64,000 nucleotides of DNA, taken from contig CM030715.1 of the NCBI GenBank assembly GCA_017979445.1, positions 11,214,187-11,278,186 of the forward strand. Direction: 5' to 3'. The stretch is from Akebia trifoliata (taxonomy: Eukaryota; Streptophyta; Magnoliopsida; Ranunculales; Lardizabalaceae). Positions within the stretch are counted from its first letter, which is position 1; each line of letters opens with the position of its first letter. The position numbers and the translations under genes were made by a program. Shown piece after piece: positions 48,635-59,936 of this stretch. The notes beneath the pieces are model-generated. The model ran no database searches. It was not told the DNA's origin and worked only from the letters and a program-made list of their open reading frames with translations.

Positions 48635-49675
48635 ATGTTAGAGCAAATGCCGAAATACGCTAAGTTCTTGAAGGAAGTTCTATCAAACAAGAGAAAATTG
48701 GTGGATAATGAGAAGGTTATGCTCACGGAAGAATGTAGGGCTATTCTTCAAAGAAATCTTCCCCAAAAACTAAAAGATCCAGGGAGTTTCACTATTCCTT
48801 GCACTATTGGTGATTTTAATTTTGATAGAGTTTTCTGTGATCTTGGTGCAAGTATTAATTTGATGCCTCTCTTTATTTTCAGGAAACTCGGTTTAGAGGA
48901 AGTGAAGCCTACTATGGTATCCTTGCAGCTTGCAGATAGATCTATCAAGCATCCTAGAGGCATTATTGAGAATGTTTTGGTAAAAGTGGAAAATTTCATA
49001 TTTCCTGTTGATTTTATCATTTTGGATATGGAAGAAGACAAGGATGTTCCACTCATATTGGGAAGACATTTTCTCGCCAAAGGTAGAACTCTCATAGATG
49101 TTCATCAAGGTAAGTTGATTTTAAGGGTTCAAGATGAACAAGTAACTTTTAATGTTTTTAAGGCTATGAAATTTCTTTCCAATGTTGATGCATGTTTTGC
49201 AATAAGTGTTTTGGATAGGGTAGTAGCTGAAAATTTTAATGAATTTATTCCTCCCTTACCTTTGGAAAATTGCATATTAAATGGTAGAACTTTAGGAACT
49301 CTAAGTGATGATGAAGATATAATTGTATGTGTGCATAATCTTGATGCTTTACCACTTTGTGAGTTTCCAAAAAGGCTTAAATTTAAAGAGTTAGGAGCTG
49401 TGCATGTTAATGAACCATCATCTAAAAAGGAACCTCCTAAACTTGAACTTAAACAACTGCCATCACATCTTAGGTATGCTTTCTTAGGAGAGTCTTGTTA
49501 TTATCCTGTTATTATTAACTCTTCTTTGAATGATTTGGAGGAGATAAAGTTATTGAGGGTTTTAAAGGAACATAGGAAAGCTATTGGATGGACTATTGAT
49601 GATATCAAGGGAATTAGCCCATCTATTTGTATGCACAAGATTTTGATGAAAGAGAGCTACAAGCCATTGGTGTAA
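48635..49675 (+). pseudogene. pro: A2 protease and start of reverse transcriptase
   Basis: Long open stretch of 346 codons. LEQMPKYAKFLKEVL is the usual pre-protease segment. The catalytic DLGAS is at 48839-48853, followed by LQLADRSIKHPRG and ILGRHFLAKG. The linker leading to reverse transcriptase follows ([34 protein letters not shown]). It ends at TAA 49673-49675, where relatives have glutamine (CAA), before PQRRLNPFMQEVV. Confidence 0.9.
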
Positions 49676-50070
49676 CCTCAAAGAAGATTAAATCCTTTCA
49701 TGCAAGAAGTGGTGAAAAAGGAGGCTATGAAGCTTATGGATGCAGGTATAATTTATCCAATCTCGGATAGTTCATGGGTAAGTCCGGTCCAAGTGGTTCC
49801 TAAGAAAGGTGGTATGACCGTAGTGACCTTGCTACTTTTTAACGTTGCATGATGTCAATTTTTTCTGATATGGTTGAAAAATACATTGAAGTATTCATGG
49901 ATGATTTTTTTGTTTTTGGTTCTTCTTTTGATAATTGTCTTTCTAATCTCTCTTTGGTTTTGTAGCAATGTGTTGACACAAACTTGGTCTTGAATTGGGA
50001 AAAATGTCATTTTATGGTAAAATAAGGAATTGTGTTGGGACACTCAAATTTCTGTTAAAGGAATTGAGGT
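49676..50070 (+). pseudogene. pol: A2 reverse transcriptase with core deletion
   Basis: Starts PQRRLNPFMQEVV and WVSPVQVVPKKGG, then jumps at about 49822-49828 straight to the segment after FGLCNAP ([12 protein letters not shown]). Compared with A1, about 285 bp are missing, including DYRKLN and the aspartate of FLDGYSG. The FMDD active site survives (about 49898). A TAG replaces a glutamine codon near 49963. The protein could not have worked after the deletion. Confidence 0.88.
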
Positions 50071-50836
50071 GGATCGAGCAAAAATTGATGTAATTGAGAA
50101 GCTTCCACCTCCTACCAATGTTAAGGGAGTTAGAAGTTTTCTTGGACATGCAGGATTTTATAGGAGATTTATTAAAGATTTTTCTAAAATTTCTAAACCT
50201 CTTTGTGAATTGTTGGTAAAAGATGCAGTTTTTTATTTTCCCAAAGAATGTTTAGATACTTTTGAAACTCTTAAAGTGAAATTGATATCTTCTCCTGTTA
50301 TTGCTGCACCCGATTGGGAATTGCCTTTTACTTTGATGTGTGATGCTAGTGAATATGCTATAGGTGCTGTTTAAGGGTAGCGAAAAGATAAGGTCTTTCA
50401 TGTGACTTACTATGCTAACAAAGTTTTAAATGAGGGTCAATTGAATTATGCAACTACCGAAAAAGAGCTTTCAGCAGTTGTTTATGCTTTTAACAAATTT
50501 TGGTCTTATTTAATAGGTTCTAAAGTGATTGTCTACACCGATCATTCGGTTTTGAGGTATTTATTTGCTAAAAAAGATGCAAAGCCAAGGTTGCAAAGAT
50601 GGATTTTACTTTTGCAGGAATTTGACTTGGAAATCAAGGACAAGAAAGGAACCGAAAATGTAGTTGCAGATCATCTTTCTATGATGGACCATATACAGCA
50701 AAATGAAGAACTTGATGGGGATATTAATGAGAAATTTCCGGATGAGCAGCTGTTTGCAGTTGGAGAAGCCCCATGGTATACTGATATTGTCAACTATTTG
50801 GCTAGGGGGATTGTGCCTACCGAACTCACCTACTAA
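50030..50836 (+). pseudogene. pol: A2 reverse transcriptase thumb and RNase H
   Basis: [13 protein letters not shown] (about 50140) leads into RNase H with [32 protein letters not shown] and ADHLS. Two stops interrupt it at about 50371-50380, one a TAG in place of glutamine. It continues with a KFPDEQLF linker to TAA at about 50834. Confidence 0.88.
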
Positions 50837-52056
50837 AGGAGAAAGAAGTTCTTTTCAGATATTAAGTATTTTATATAGGATGATCCATTCCTTTACAAGA
50901 TGTGTGGTGATCGTATAACTAGAAGATGTGTACCGGAAGTGGAGAGTATTCTTCAACATTGTCATTCTCGCGAAGTTGGGAGACACTTTGGAGCAACCAA
51001 GACAACAGCAAAAATTTTACAATTAGGATTTTATTGGCCTACTTTTTTAAATATTCATATAATTTTGTTGCCAATTGTGATAAATGTCAAAGGGTTGGGA
51101 ATATATCTAGGAAAAATGAGATGCCTCTAACAAATATTTTGGAAATTGAATTGTTTGATGTTTGGGGTATTGATTTTATGGGTCATTTCCATCTTCTTCT
51201 TCTTTTTCTAATCGTTTTATTTTGGTTGCTGTAGATTATGTGTCCAAGTGGGTTGAAGCTGTAGCATTGCCAACCAATGATGCTCGGGTGGTGGTGAGAA
51301 TTTTGAAGAAGTATATTTTTGCAAGATTTGGAACACCAAGAGCTATCATAAGTGATGAAGGATCACACTTCTGTAACAAACAATTTGATTCACTTTTGAG
51401 CAAATATGCAGTGACACATAGGGTGGCTACACCTTATCATCCGCAGACAAGTGGTCAAGTTGAGGTATCCAACCATGAGCTAAAGATGATTCTAGAGAAG
51501 ACAGTCAATTCTTCAAGGAAGGATTGGTCAACCAAATTGGATGATACTCTATGGGCCTACCAGACAGCGTTAAAGACACCTATTGGAATGTCTCCATATC
51601 AATTGGTTTATGGCAAATATTTTCATCTCCCAGTAGAGTTGGAACATAGATCATGTTAGGCTGTTAAGTTCTTGAATTTCAATTTACAAGCTGCAGGGGA
51701 GAAGAGACTGTCACGGTTAAATGAGATGGAAGAGTTCCGGAACGATGCTAATGAGAATGCTAGGATCTATAAGGAAAAGACGAAGAGATAGCATGATAGG
51801 CACATTCACAAACAGGAATTCAAAGAAGGACACCAAGTTTTCCTCTTCAATTCAAGACTTAAACTTTTTCTGGGAAAATTAAGATCACCTGTGGTCCGGT
51901 CCTTTCACTGTCAACAATGTCTTACCATCGGGGGCAATAAAAGTCAAGCTTTCGTCGAAAGGGATTTTTACAGTAAACGGATAACAATTGAAGCACTATT
52001 TCGGAGGGAACTTTAGTACCGAGCGGGTGTCCATTTTGCTCTCAATTCCAAAGTGA
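50837..52056 (+). pseudogene. pol: A2 integrase
   Basis: HHCC finger remnants (HCHSREVGRHFG, CDKCQRVGN) lie across frameshifts at 50837-51130. The core carries GIDFMG (about 51168), ISDEGSHF (about 51349) and SGQVEVS (about 51451), so the D,D35E triad is still visible. Tryptophan codons in relatives are TAG here (about 51657 and 51789), and the end of the frame carries TAA in place of glutamine near 51981. The C-terminal GPY region is frameshifted. Confidence 0.87.
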
Positions 52057-52069
52057 AGATTTAAGAAAG

Positions 52070-52113
52070 TCTAGCTAAAGACTTAAATTTTAGCGTTTCT
52101 CGGGAGGCAACCC
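52070..52113 (+). promoter_or_regulatory. Conserved motif after A2 pol
   Basis: GTCTAGCTAAAGAC, TTAAA...TTAGCG, then CGGGAGGCAACCC. Same order and spacing as in A1 at 28388-28430, although the two elements share no LTR or UTR similarity otherwise. Confidence 0.6.
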
Positions 52114-52287
52114 GATTTATTTCCAGCATTGAAATTTTAATTTTTGAACAATTTATTTAATTTTGCAATTTAACTTTTTTTTAATTTCAAGGATTTAGGA
52201 TTTCATTAGTTTATTTTATTTTAGTTTTAGTTGTTATTTTATTTTATTAGGTAGTTTAGGATTTGTTTTATGTTATTTGTTTTGATT

Positions 52288-52400
52288 TTAATTATGTTTG
52301 TTTTATTTTTTAGGTGAATAAAGGGTTTCAGTGCTGCCCAGTCAATTCCGTCACAACGGTGGGTACATGTGCGCCGCAGCGATTTCTGAAAATCAGATAA
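52288..52400 (+). other. Possible splice acceptor and GC-rich hairpin upstream of ORF3
   Basis: A T-rich tract ending TTTTATTTTTTAG at about 52310 resembles a 3' splice site. It is followed at about 52355-52378 by CGGTGGGTACATG...GCGCCGCAGCG, the same TACATG-centred motif found in the A2 LTRs. Splicing to express ORF3 is known for some env-like plant elements, but here it is only a suggestion. Confidence 0.3.
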
Positions 52401-52914
52401 AGAGGCCAAACCCCAAATTGAAGGAATTAGGGCAAGAGCCACGGCGAAAATGACTTACCTGCAGAAGGGCGAGTCGCGAAGTCGGAATTTTAAGGGGTTA
52501 AACCTGTCATTTGGTTCAAACTTCTCACATTCTCTCCGCCCATTTCTCTTATTTTATCCAAAAACCTCTCATTTCCTTTCACCTCTTCATCTTCCTCAAC
52601 CTTCTACCTCCCCTAACTCTATTTAAATTCATAAAATTTCTTTCATTTGTTCATATCACTCTCACTATTCTTGTTTATTCTCAGAAAAATGAAAGGTTGC
52701 TACTAAGTTTGGGGGAAGGAAGGTGATTGCATTGAAGTTTGGATTCAAGATTTGAAGAAGAGATTGAGGTTTGCAAAAGTGGTAAGGGTTTTCTTCTCTC
52801 TTGATTGCTGAAGTTCTGTGTTTGGTTGATTTCTAATTAGAAGAATTTTATTTGGCTTACATTGGCTTCATCAAGTATTTCTAAGAAGAGGAAATCTAGG
52901 ATTTTTTATGATAA

Positions 52915-53979
52915 AAAAATTTGTTAGTGAAGATGCACAGAATAGGTTCTATGAATCGGTAACTGGTAGAAATCCTAGCAGAAAGGGGATTAACTGTCAA
53001 AACTGTAGGATATTCTCGTATTAGGGGGATTATAGAAGAGAGAAAATGGGAAACGTTTTGTGCACAACCTAAGCCTGCAATAATACCAGTTGTAAGGGAA
53101 TTCTATGCCAATACTCCTGAACATGACCATAGGAAGGTATTTGTTAGAGGAAAACAGGTCGATTTTAGTGGGGAGGCTATCAACAAATTTTTAAAATTAC
53201 CTGATATTACGAAAGATGTTTATAATAGGTTCATTGGGAGGCAAATATATTATCAAGAGATATTGCAAGAGATTGTCATACCAGGTACCCAATGGAAGCT
53301 AATAGAAGAAAAACCCGTGACATTTCTGAGCATTGGGCTCACTAAGGACTGTAAGGCTTGGTACTATTTTCTGGGGACTAGAATGATGCCAATAAGGCAT
53401 TTTAGTTATATTAATAAGGAAAAGGCAATTCTCTTGTACTGTATTGTGACTGGAAAATCTATTGATGTAGGGAAATTCATATCTTCTCATATTATACAGT
53501 GTTACAAGCACAATTCCATGTAATTATTTTATCCTTCCTTGATCACTGCTTTGTGTGTTGCTACTGGGGTCCAATTTGGGGCAGATGAGGAGATTTTGGC
53601 TCCTATGGCTGCACTTTCTGACAGTAAAGTGCAAGGTATGACAGGGGTTAACAGAATGGCACCAGTTGTTCAGAGTCATCAGGCAAGACCATAGTCCTCT
53701 AGATCTCTCACTATGGCTGAGCGAATGGAGAGGTTGGAAGAAAGGGTTAATCAGCAAGGCGAGCAGCTCTAGTAGTTTACAAAGTATCAGTATGCCTGGA
53801 ACAACACTCTTGAGTTGATGATGAGGCAGCTAGCAATGGGGATAGTAGTAGACATGTCACAGTTTCTTAACATGCCAATTTATCCAGGAAAGTCACATGG
53901 AGAGGGACTCGGGTCTTCTCGGGCAGAGGACTTAGATGGAGATGAGGGTGATGGAGCAGCTAAGGAGGAGGAGATGTAG
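52915..53979 (+). pseudogene. A2 ORF3 (env-position protein, plant transposon domain)
   Basis: A third gene downstream of pol, at the place of the env-like ORF of Athila elements. The clearest part is open from about 52966 to 53523: a GYSRIRGIIEERKW region, VVREFYAN and VRGKQVDFSGEAINKFL, a pattern I recognise from the putative plant transposon protein family that accompanies Athila-type elements. After a stop at 53521 the same frame continues (ATGVQFGADEEILAPM), through further stops near 53691 and 53770, to a coiled-coil-like MERLEERVNQQGEQL and an acidic tail ending at 53979. There is no clear signal peptide, and no transmembrane helix is evident. An upstream A-run frameshift near 52915 obscures the start. 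Confidence 0.65.
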
Positions 53980-55792
53980 TCTCTATTTTTATTTCGTTTT
54001 AATTTTCTGTCTATTTTTCTATTTTTTATTTCAATTTTATTTTCTGGATTTATTAGTTATGTTTTGTTTTATTTTGGATATTTGAACTAAGTATGAGTTT
54101 TCTTTGTGTGAGTTAACGACTTAACATTGATTGCAAATGTGGTTTTTCTTTTTCTTTTTAGGATACTGCTTGAAAAGAAAGGAGAAAATGTCGTTGTACC
54201 CGAGAAAAATTGAGAAGGGAGTTATTCTGTCCCTTAATTTCCTTATTTTAGTTTGTTTGCTTTTGTTCATTAAGGACAATGAAGATAATTAAGTTTGGGG
54301 GGGAGGATAATTTGATTCTTTTATTCTTTGAGTTGGTAGCTACATTAAAGTCATACTATCATTCTTTTCATTCTTCTATTTTTCATTCTTTTTTTCTTTT
54401 CTATTCTTTTATTTGTTTTCTGCATTAAAATTTTTGCAATAAATTTTCAACTTTTGAGCATTTCTTTTGTTTTCTAGTCAATTCATAAAGTCAATGATGA
54501 TAACTTGATTACTGTGATATGTGGCTGTTGAGTTAGAATTCGATATTACTTAGACTTCGAGGATAGCTTAGACGTTTGTTTTGTTTGAATTGGATATTCA
54601 ATGTTGGTCTAGTATGGTAATTTTGAATAATGATCCTATTTTGCTACTTAGAAACATTTTATTTAGACATTTGTGAATGAAAAATAGGCCTCAAAAAATT
54701 TTAGAACTTGGCTGATTGTCACTTGAGGCGAAATCCTAGACTTTCATGTTGCTTAGGAAATGATTTAGGCTATCTTTGGACCGTTTGAGCTTTTCTCGCC
54801 TACCTTAATTATTTTTATCTGCTAGTTACCTATTTGAGCCGTTTATTTAATTTTTAGCCTTAATTTTCTTTCTTTAAACTTATTTTCCTACCTGGTTTTG
54901 AGCCTAAACACTTTTCCTTACCTTTAATAAGAATATTCACTTGTGTGTGATTTGTTGAGATTGAAGAGCAAAATTCTATTGTTAAGGGAGAAAAGGATAG
55001 AAAAGAATGTTGTTGACCCTAGTGATAATCAAAGATAAGTTAGGGGGTCTTGAAGAAAAATGAAGGAGGGATACAAGTTTGAAGAAAAGTGTTCTGCATT
55101 TATTTATTTTGTTTTGCATTATCATAAAAAATAAAAAATTAAAAAAAAATTAAAAAAAGAGAATTTGATGGTAGTAGTGGTAAAAGTGTGCGAAAGTGTT
55201 ATAACACAAAATAAATAAGGAAAGTATGAAAAGTGAAGTTGTGATGTTAGTATTCTTAAGCTCTTTAAAATATTTCATTTTGTTCGATTGTGAGTATTCT
55301 CATTCTTTGAATTATCCTAACCATTCTTTTTTAGCCAATACCTAAACCTAACATTACAAGCTTAATTAAGACCATTTGATCCGAGGTGGCATGATGAGTT
55401 TACATTAGTGGAGAGTGACAAGAAAGCCAAACTTATGAGATTTGATATTTTATTACTATTTTGAGGTCAAATTTGTTTGCATTGTTTTTATAAAATTATC
55501 CGGGTGGTCAAATGGATTGTTTTAGAGATTGGTTGCTTGGATTTTTCAGAGGATTGATGATTTGAATGGGATGAAAGTTTGGGTGATTTTTTTAGTTTTT
55601 GTAATGTCCAATAGATTCTTGACACTTTATGTTATTAGTGATTTTTGAGACACTATTGTGAATTGTGCTTGTTAAATAAATCTTGTTCTTGAAAATTGAA
55701 GAGTTTGAATTTAGTTTTGGTTCAGTTCGTTCTAGGTTAGGTTTATTTCTGTTTTTGCTCGAGGACTAGCAAATGTTAAGTCTGGGTGAATT
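53980..55792 (+). other. A2 non-coding 3' region
   Basis: About 1.8 kb, T-rich then A-rich, without a supported gene. It contains an internal polypurine-like tract at 54291-54304, A-runs near 55128-55158, and the decayed terminal tract AAGTCTGGGTGA at 55778-55789, preceded by CGAGGACTAGCAAA. Confidence 0.65.
54291..54304 (+). repeat. Internal polypurine-like tract of A2
   Basis: AAGTTTGGGGGGGA, preceded by AAGGACAAT. It is a better polypurine tract than the one touching the 3' LTR, and in the same relative place as the duplicate tract of A1 at 28576. Confidence 0.7.
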
Positions 55793-57017
55793 TGATAAGT
55801 CGGTTTGTAACGACTTATTCTATGTAATTTTACTTGACATTTTGTTAATTGGAGAGTGATTTTATTTAGTAATCATTCTTTTTATTGTTTTAGGTAATAA
55901 ATGGCCAAGAATACGAAAAGGAAGTAATTCAGGGTGAAATTAGAAGAAAAGATGAAGTTTCGAAGAATGGAGTACAAGAGGCAGAGGCCGCGGCGGCTAT
56001 GGATACATGTCCGCTGCGGCGCTCGTGTTTCAATCAACAAAGACCCCAAGATAGGAGCTAGCTGCCGTAGCGGTGGGTACATGCCAGCCGAGGCGTGATC
56101 CCTTTCCTGCACTCCGTCTCTTGTTGTTATTATATCATTTAGATCCGATTTAAAGGGGATTTAACCCCAAGTATATTGAAAACGTATGGAGGCTATAAGT
56201 AGTTTATTTTTAGGGTTTATTGAGAGATCTTAGAGACGTTAGAGAAGAAGGGGGATATGAAATTAAGTGATTGCTACTGCAATCTTGAATTTTACTGGTT
56301 TATTCTTCCTTTCTTCTATGTTTAATTTCAAGATGTTTGTTTCGTATTTCTTTATGAACTAAATTTCGCTTCTAGGGTTGAGATGTAACTTAGATACAAT
56401 TTCGTAGTTGTTTTATTCAAATTCAATTCCTTATTTTGCAATTACTTATTTGTGTGTCTATTTTGAGTTTAATGCTGTCAAATCTTAAGGCCAAAGTTTT
56501 GATTGATCTATTGATCTAAGTTTATAATGAGAATTAGAATCTAGGTTAGTTTAATAAAATAGATCACGTTAGAATGAATGAACGGTAGAGGTACTTTAGC
56601 ATGTTTTAAGAGGTTAGTAATTCCACATAGAGATTTTATGACTCTTTGGTATTTAAATTCACATAGAGATGTGCTGAGTTAATATTTAAAGGAGTAATCT
56701 AGCGTATTTCGAGAGAAAATACTAGTTGGTATAGGGAATTAAACTTCCAAATAAGGCAAAGCAGGAATTACTTTGAATAATCAATTACATAGGAGTATCT
56801 GTAGTGAAGTCGAAAATCTTAGGTTTTTAATCCATAAGAATCCATTCTTTCGTGTTTCATTGTTATTTCAATTTGCAAATTCTACAATTCTTGATTCATC
56901 AAATAGTAATTTAAGTGATTATTTTTGATACTTAGTAACTTAATCCTTCTGGGAATGATATCTTATATTATTACTTGAAACAATTAGTGCACTTGCTAGC
57001 ATAAATTATACGCATCA
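55793..57017 (+). repeat. 3' LTR of A2 (1,225 bp)
   Basis: Copy of 42497-43708, starting TGATAAGTCGG and ending ACGCATCA. It keeps an extra GC-rich hairpin at 55987-56020 (GCCGCGGCGG/CCGCTGCGGC) that the 5' LTR lacks. Many substitutions separate the two LTRs, so A2 is much older than A1. Confidence 0.92.
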
Positions 57018-58606
57018 GACCACCTTTACATAACAAGTTCACTAGTAAAAATAGAGAGGAATGAACCCGGATTACAGTTGTGACTCCACTCTCATACGCG
57101 TTCCATACCATGTATGAGTTTGGTTGTCCCTGCCGTACATCCCAGGATAGTACACCACTGCGATGATATGATGCACTATCCCTTCAGGCATTCACAGATT
57201 TTTTAATAGCTCAAAATCGATACATATATATATATATATAATAATATATATTTTTTTTTTTTTTGAAAACAAAATAAAAATTAACAATTCAAGGTTGAGA
57301 ATAGATATCTAGTTTCCTACCATGCAACTATGGCCACCCAGCCTAAAATAAATAACAGAACGGAAAAGTAAACAGCGCCTTGCGCTAACAAAAAATAAGT
57401 AAACATGCAACCAGTCATTATCCGAGGATATCCCTTCACCAACCTACACACAACATTACATTCTAAAATACAGATATCACTCCTTGGTTGTATTTCCTAC
57501 CCGTAGCACATGTCAGCTAATGGAGCATGCTATGTATAGCATTGCTACCACACCGCTATCGCAGCTGATCATGGGCCTAGTTTGACAAGTGAATGGAGTG
57601 TGACATCTCATATTTTCGGATGTAAAATGCAGACATCACCCCTCGAGTGTGACTCTGACATTTTACCATTTCATCATATTTTCCTCTTTTTCCAATTTTC
57701 ATAGTTCTCAATCTTTCAAAAATAAAATATTCACTTTCTGATATTCATCAACTCAATATGAGTTAATTGAATATTAAATCATTATTTTTTCAATTGTGAA
57801 ATTCATTTTTATTATTTAAATTTAAAATTTACAAAACTTATATCAAAATAAGGTTCGAGCGGTGTGCAGGACCCAATTGGCGAAAATAACCCGGTGAAAT
57901 ATCCTACCCACGTATAATGTGTTATAAAATACAATTAAACATATTGATTTCTATATTTTTGGAAATACATCATAAATTTTTAATAAAATCTTAAATGCAA
58001 TTTTCACAATCTACGATTACTAATAGAAATTGAAAGTTCCTTACAATCTCCGTGCGAAAGGATTGAATCATGTGCACGGAAATCGAGCCAATTCAAACTT
58101 CGAGATGACTGATTTTAGAAATCTAACCCGTGATTTCGAAGATCTCGATATGGTTTGTTTGACCTTCTACGGTGGAGGACTGTTTGACCTCGAAACTGAT
58201 GAAATCTAAAATCAAAATTTCGAAACCCCGTATATAAATACAGCTGATTTTTGACTATACGAGATGAAAAAGAAGGTACAATGAAGAGAAGTTGAGTGGG
58301 TTTTGTAGAGAACGAGGCTGTAGAGGTTTCTCCCTTTTACGTCGAAAGTCGATGGCGAGCCGTTTCTCAATGAATCTGAGGTTCAAAATTGGAGAAAAAT
58401 GAATTTGTTTTTTAAATTGTTGACCAGTTTTAGATTACTTTGGAAGATGAACGGTGAAAAAAATTAAAAAATTTATTTATATAAAGTCGTGGGACAAAAT
58501 CGGTATTTCTTTTATTGTTTCGATCGACGATAACTTGACCGTCTAGACTCCAAAAGGGACGAATGAAGACTCTATTTCACCTAATTTTTCCTTCCGAATC
58601 TATTGG
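57018..58606 (-). repeat. T8 3' LTR, inner segment
   Basis: Resumes the T8 LTR at the GACCA duplication and runs to the junction with the other T8 LTR. The ~120-bp subfamily insertion lies at about 57490-57620, flanked by a repeated TAAAATGCAGACATCAC-type block. A (TA)n run is at about 57222-57241. No gene is seen. Confidence 0.82.
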
Positions 58607-59878
58607 TGTGGTGTCCCGCCAAACGCTAACACAAATCCCCATGTCAGATCTCGAGGTACTAGGTGGCATTATGAAATTTCGGCATGGTCGCCTCTATTTA
58701 TGTTAGCATTCCAAGGCATTCAACCTGCACCTGATAAATGACATGCAATCCTGCACATAAACATACAAAATATAATATTAGCGGAATCCTATATACATCG
58801 TACGATAGATCAAAGTGCGAAAGAAGAAATTTATATACAAGATTATACAGAAATTCCTCATTCTAACAAAATTCCTAACACTCAATACAGAATCTAAAAT
58901 ACCTCTAGACGAACTGACACCACTAGGGAATATAGCCCCAGTACTCACCAAGTAACTGAGTCTGGTCATCTATCTGGGCCACCAGATGGTTTCCACCCGC
59001 TGGTTCTACGCCTGCCTTGACAATTGTAGACTCTGAAGCTAAAAAATGTAGGAAGGAATGGATGAGTAATAATTGTTACCTAGTAAAGAAACAAATAATT
59101 TCTGCCAATAACCCCTCCTAACATGAACGAATAAGCATACTGAATCATTTTAACAATACAAAGTTTTACAAAAGAAACTACGATAACCAGTACATATAGC
59201 CAGGGATGAGCAACTAAAAATTTTAAAACTGACATTATATCAATCAACAGTACTTATTATAACATTTTCTTTATATACAAATATAATTGTTCAAATGGAA
59301 ACATTAAACATGCATTTCATTTTATATATCAAAATAAGGCAACATATACATAATACACAATGGTGAAGTAATGGAATTAGAGAGTTGGGATTCACGACTG
59401 AATCGCTCCCAGTAGGGACATGATGTTTCATATTCTTTACTGTCTTTTAGTCTTGATTTTGTGGCCGATCGCTGTACGTACCACACTTGGTTGACCATTT
59501 ATCCAGCTCAGTCTAGCTGTTTGACGTGACCGTAAGCAATTGGTCTCTTTTCGATGTGTCACAACGTTCGACTACTATAGATTATTAGTGATCACTGATT
59601 AATCACCTTCGTCTATACCTATCAGGCATGTATGTAATTCCCAAATATATAAACCATTCATTTGCGACCACCTTTATATAACAAGTTCACTGGTAAAGAT
59701 AGAGAGGAATGAACCCGGATTCCAGTTGTGACTCCACTCTCATACACGTCCCATACCACGTATGAGTTTTGTTGTCCTTACCGTACATCCCAGGATATTT
59801 CACCACTATCCCTTCAGGCATGATATGACACACTATCCCTTCAGGCATTCACAGACTTTTTAACAGCTCACAAAATAG

Positions 59879-59936
<58 letters not shown>

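Larger units (their letters stand above)
42497..57017 (+). mobile_element. A2: decayed Athila-like element with third ORF
   Basis: Flanked by GACGA (42492-42496) and GACCA (57018-57022), one mismatch. 5' LTR 42497-43708, 3' LTR 55793-57017. Order: primer site, gag, [T9], gag tail, protease, reverse transcriptase with deletion, RNase H, integrase, ORF3, long non-coding 3' region. It belongs to a different family from A1 (unrelated LTR) but the same lineage by protein. Nearly every stop looks like a C-to-T or G-to-A change. It cannot be active. Confidence 0.92.
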
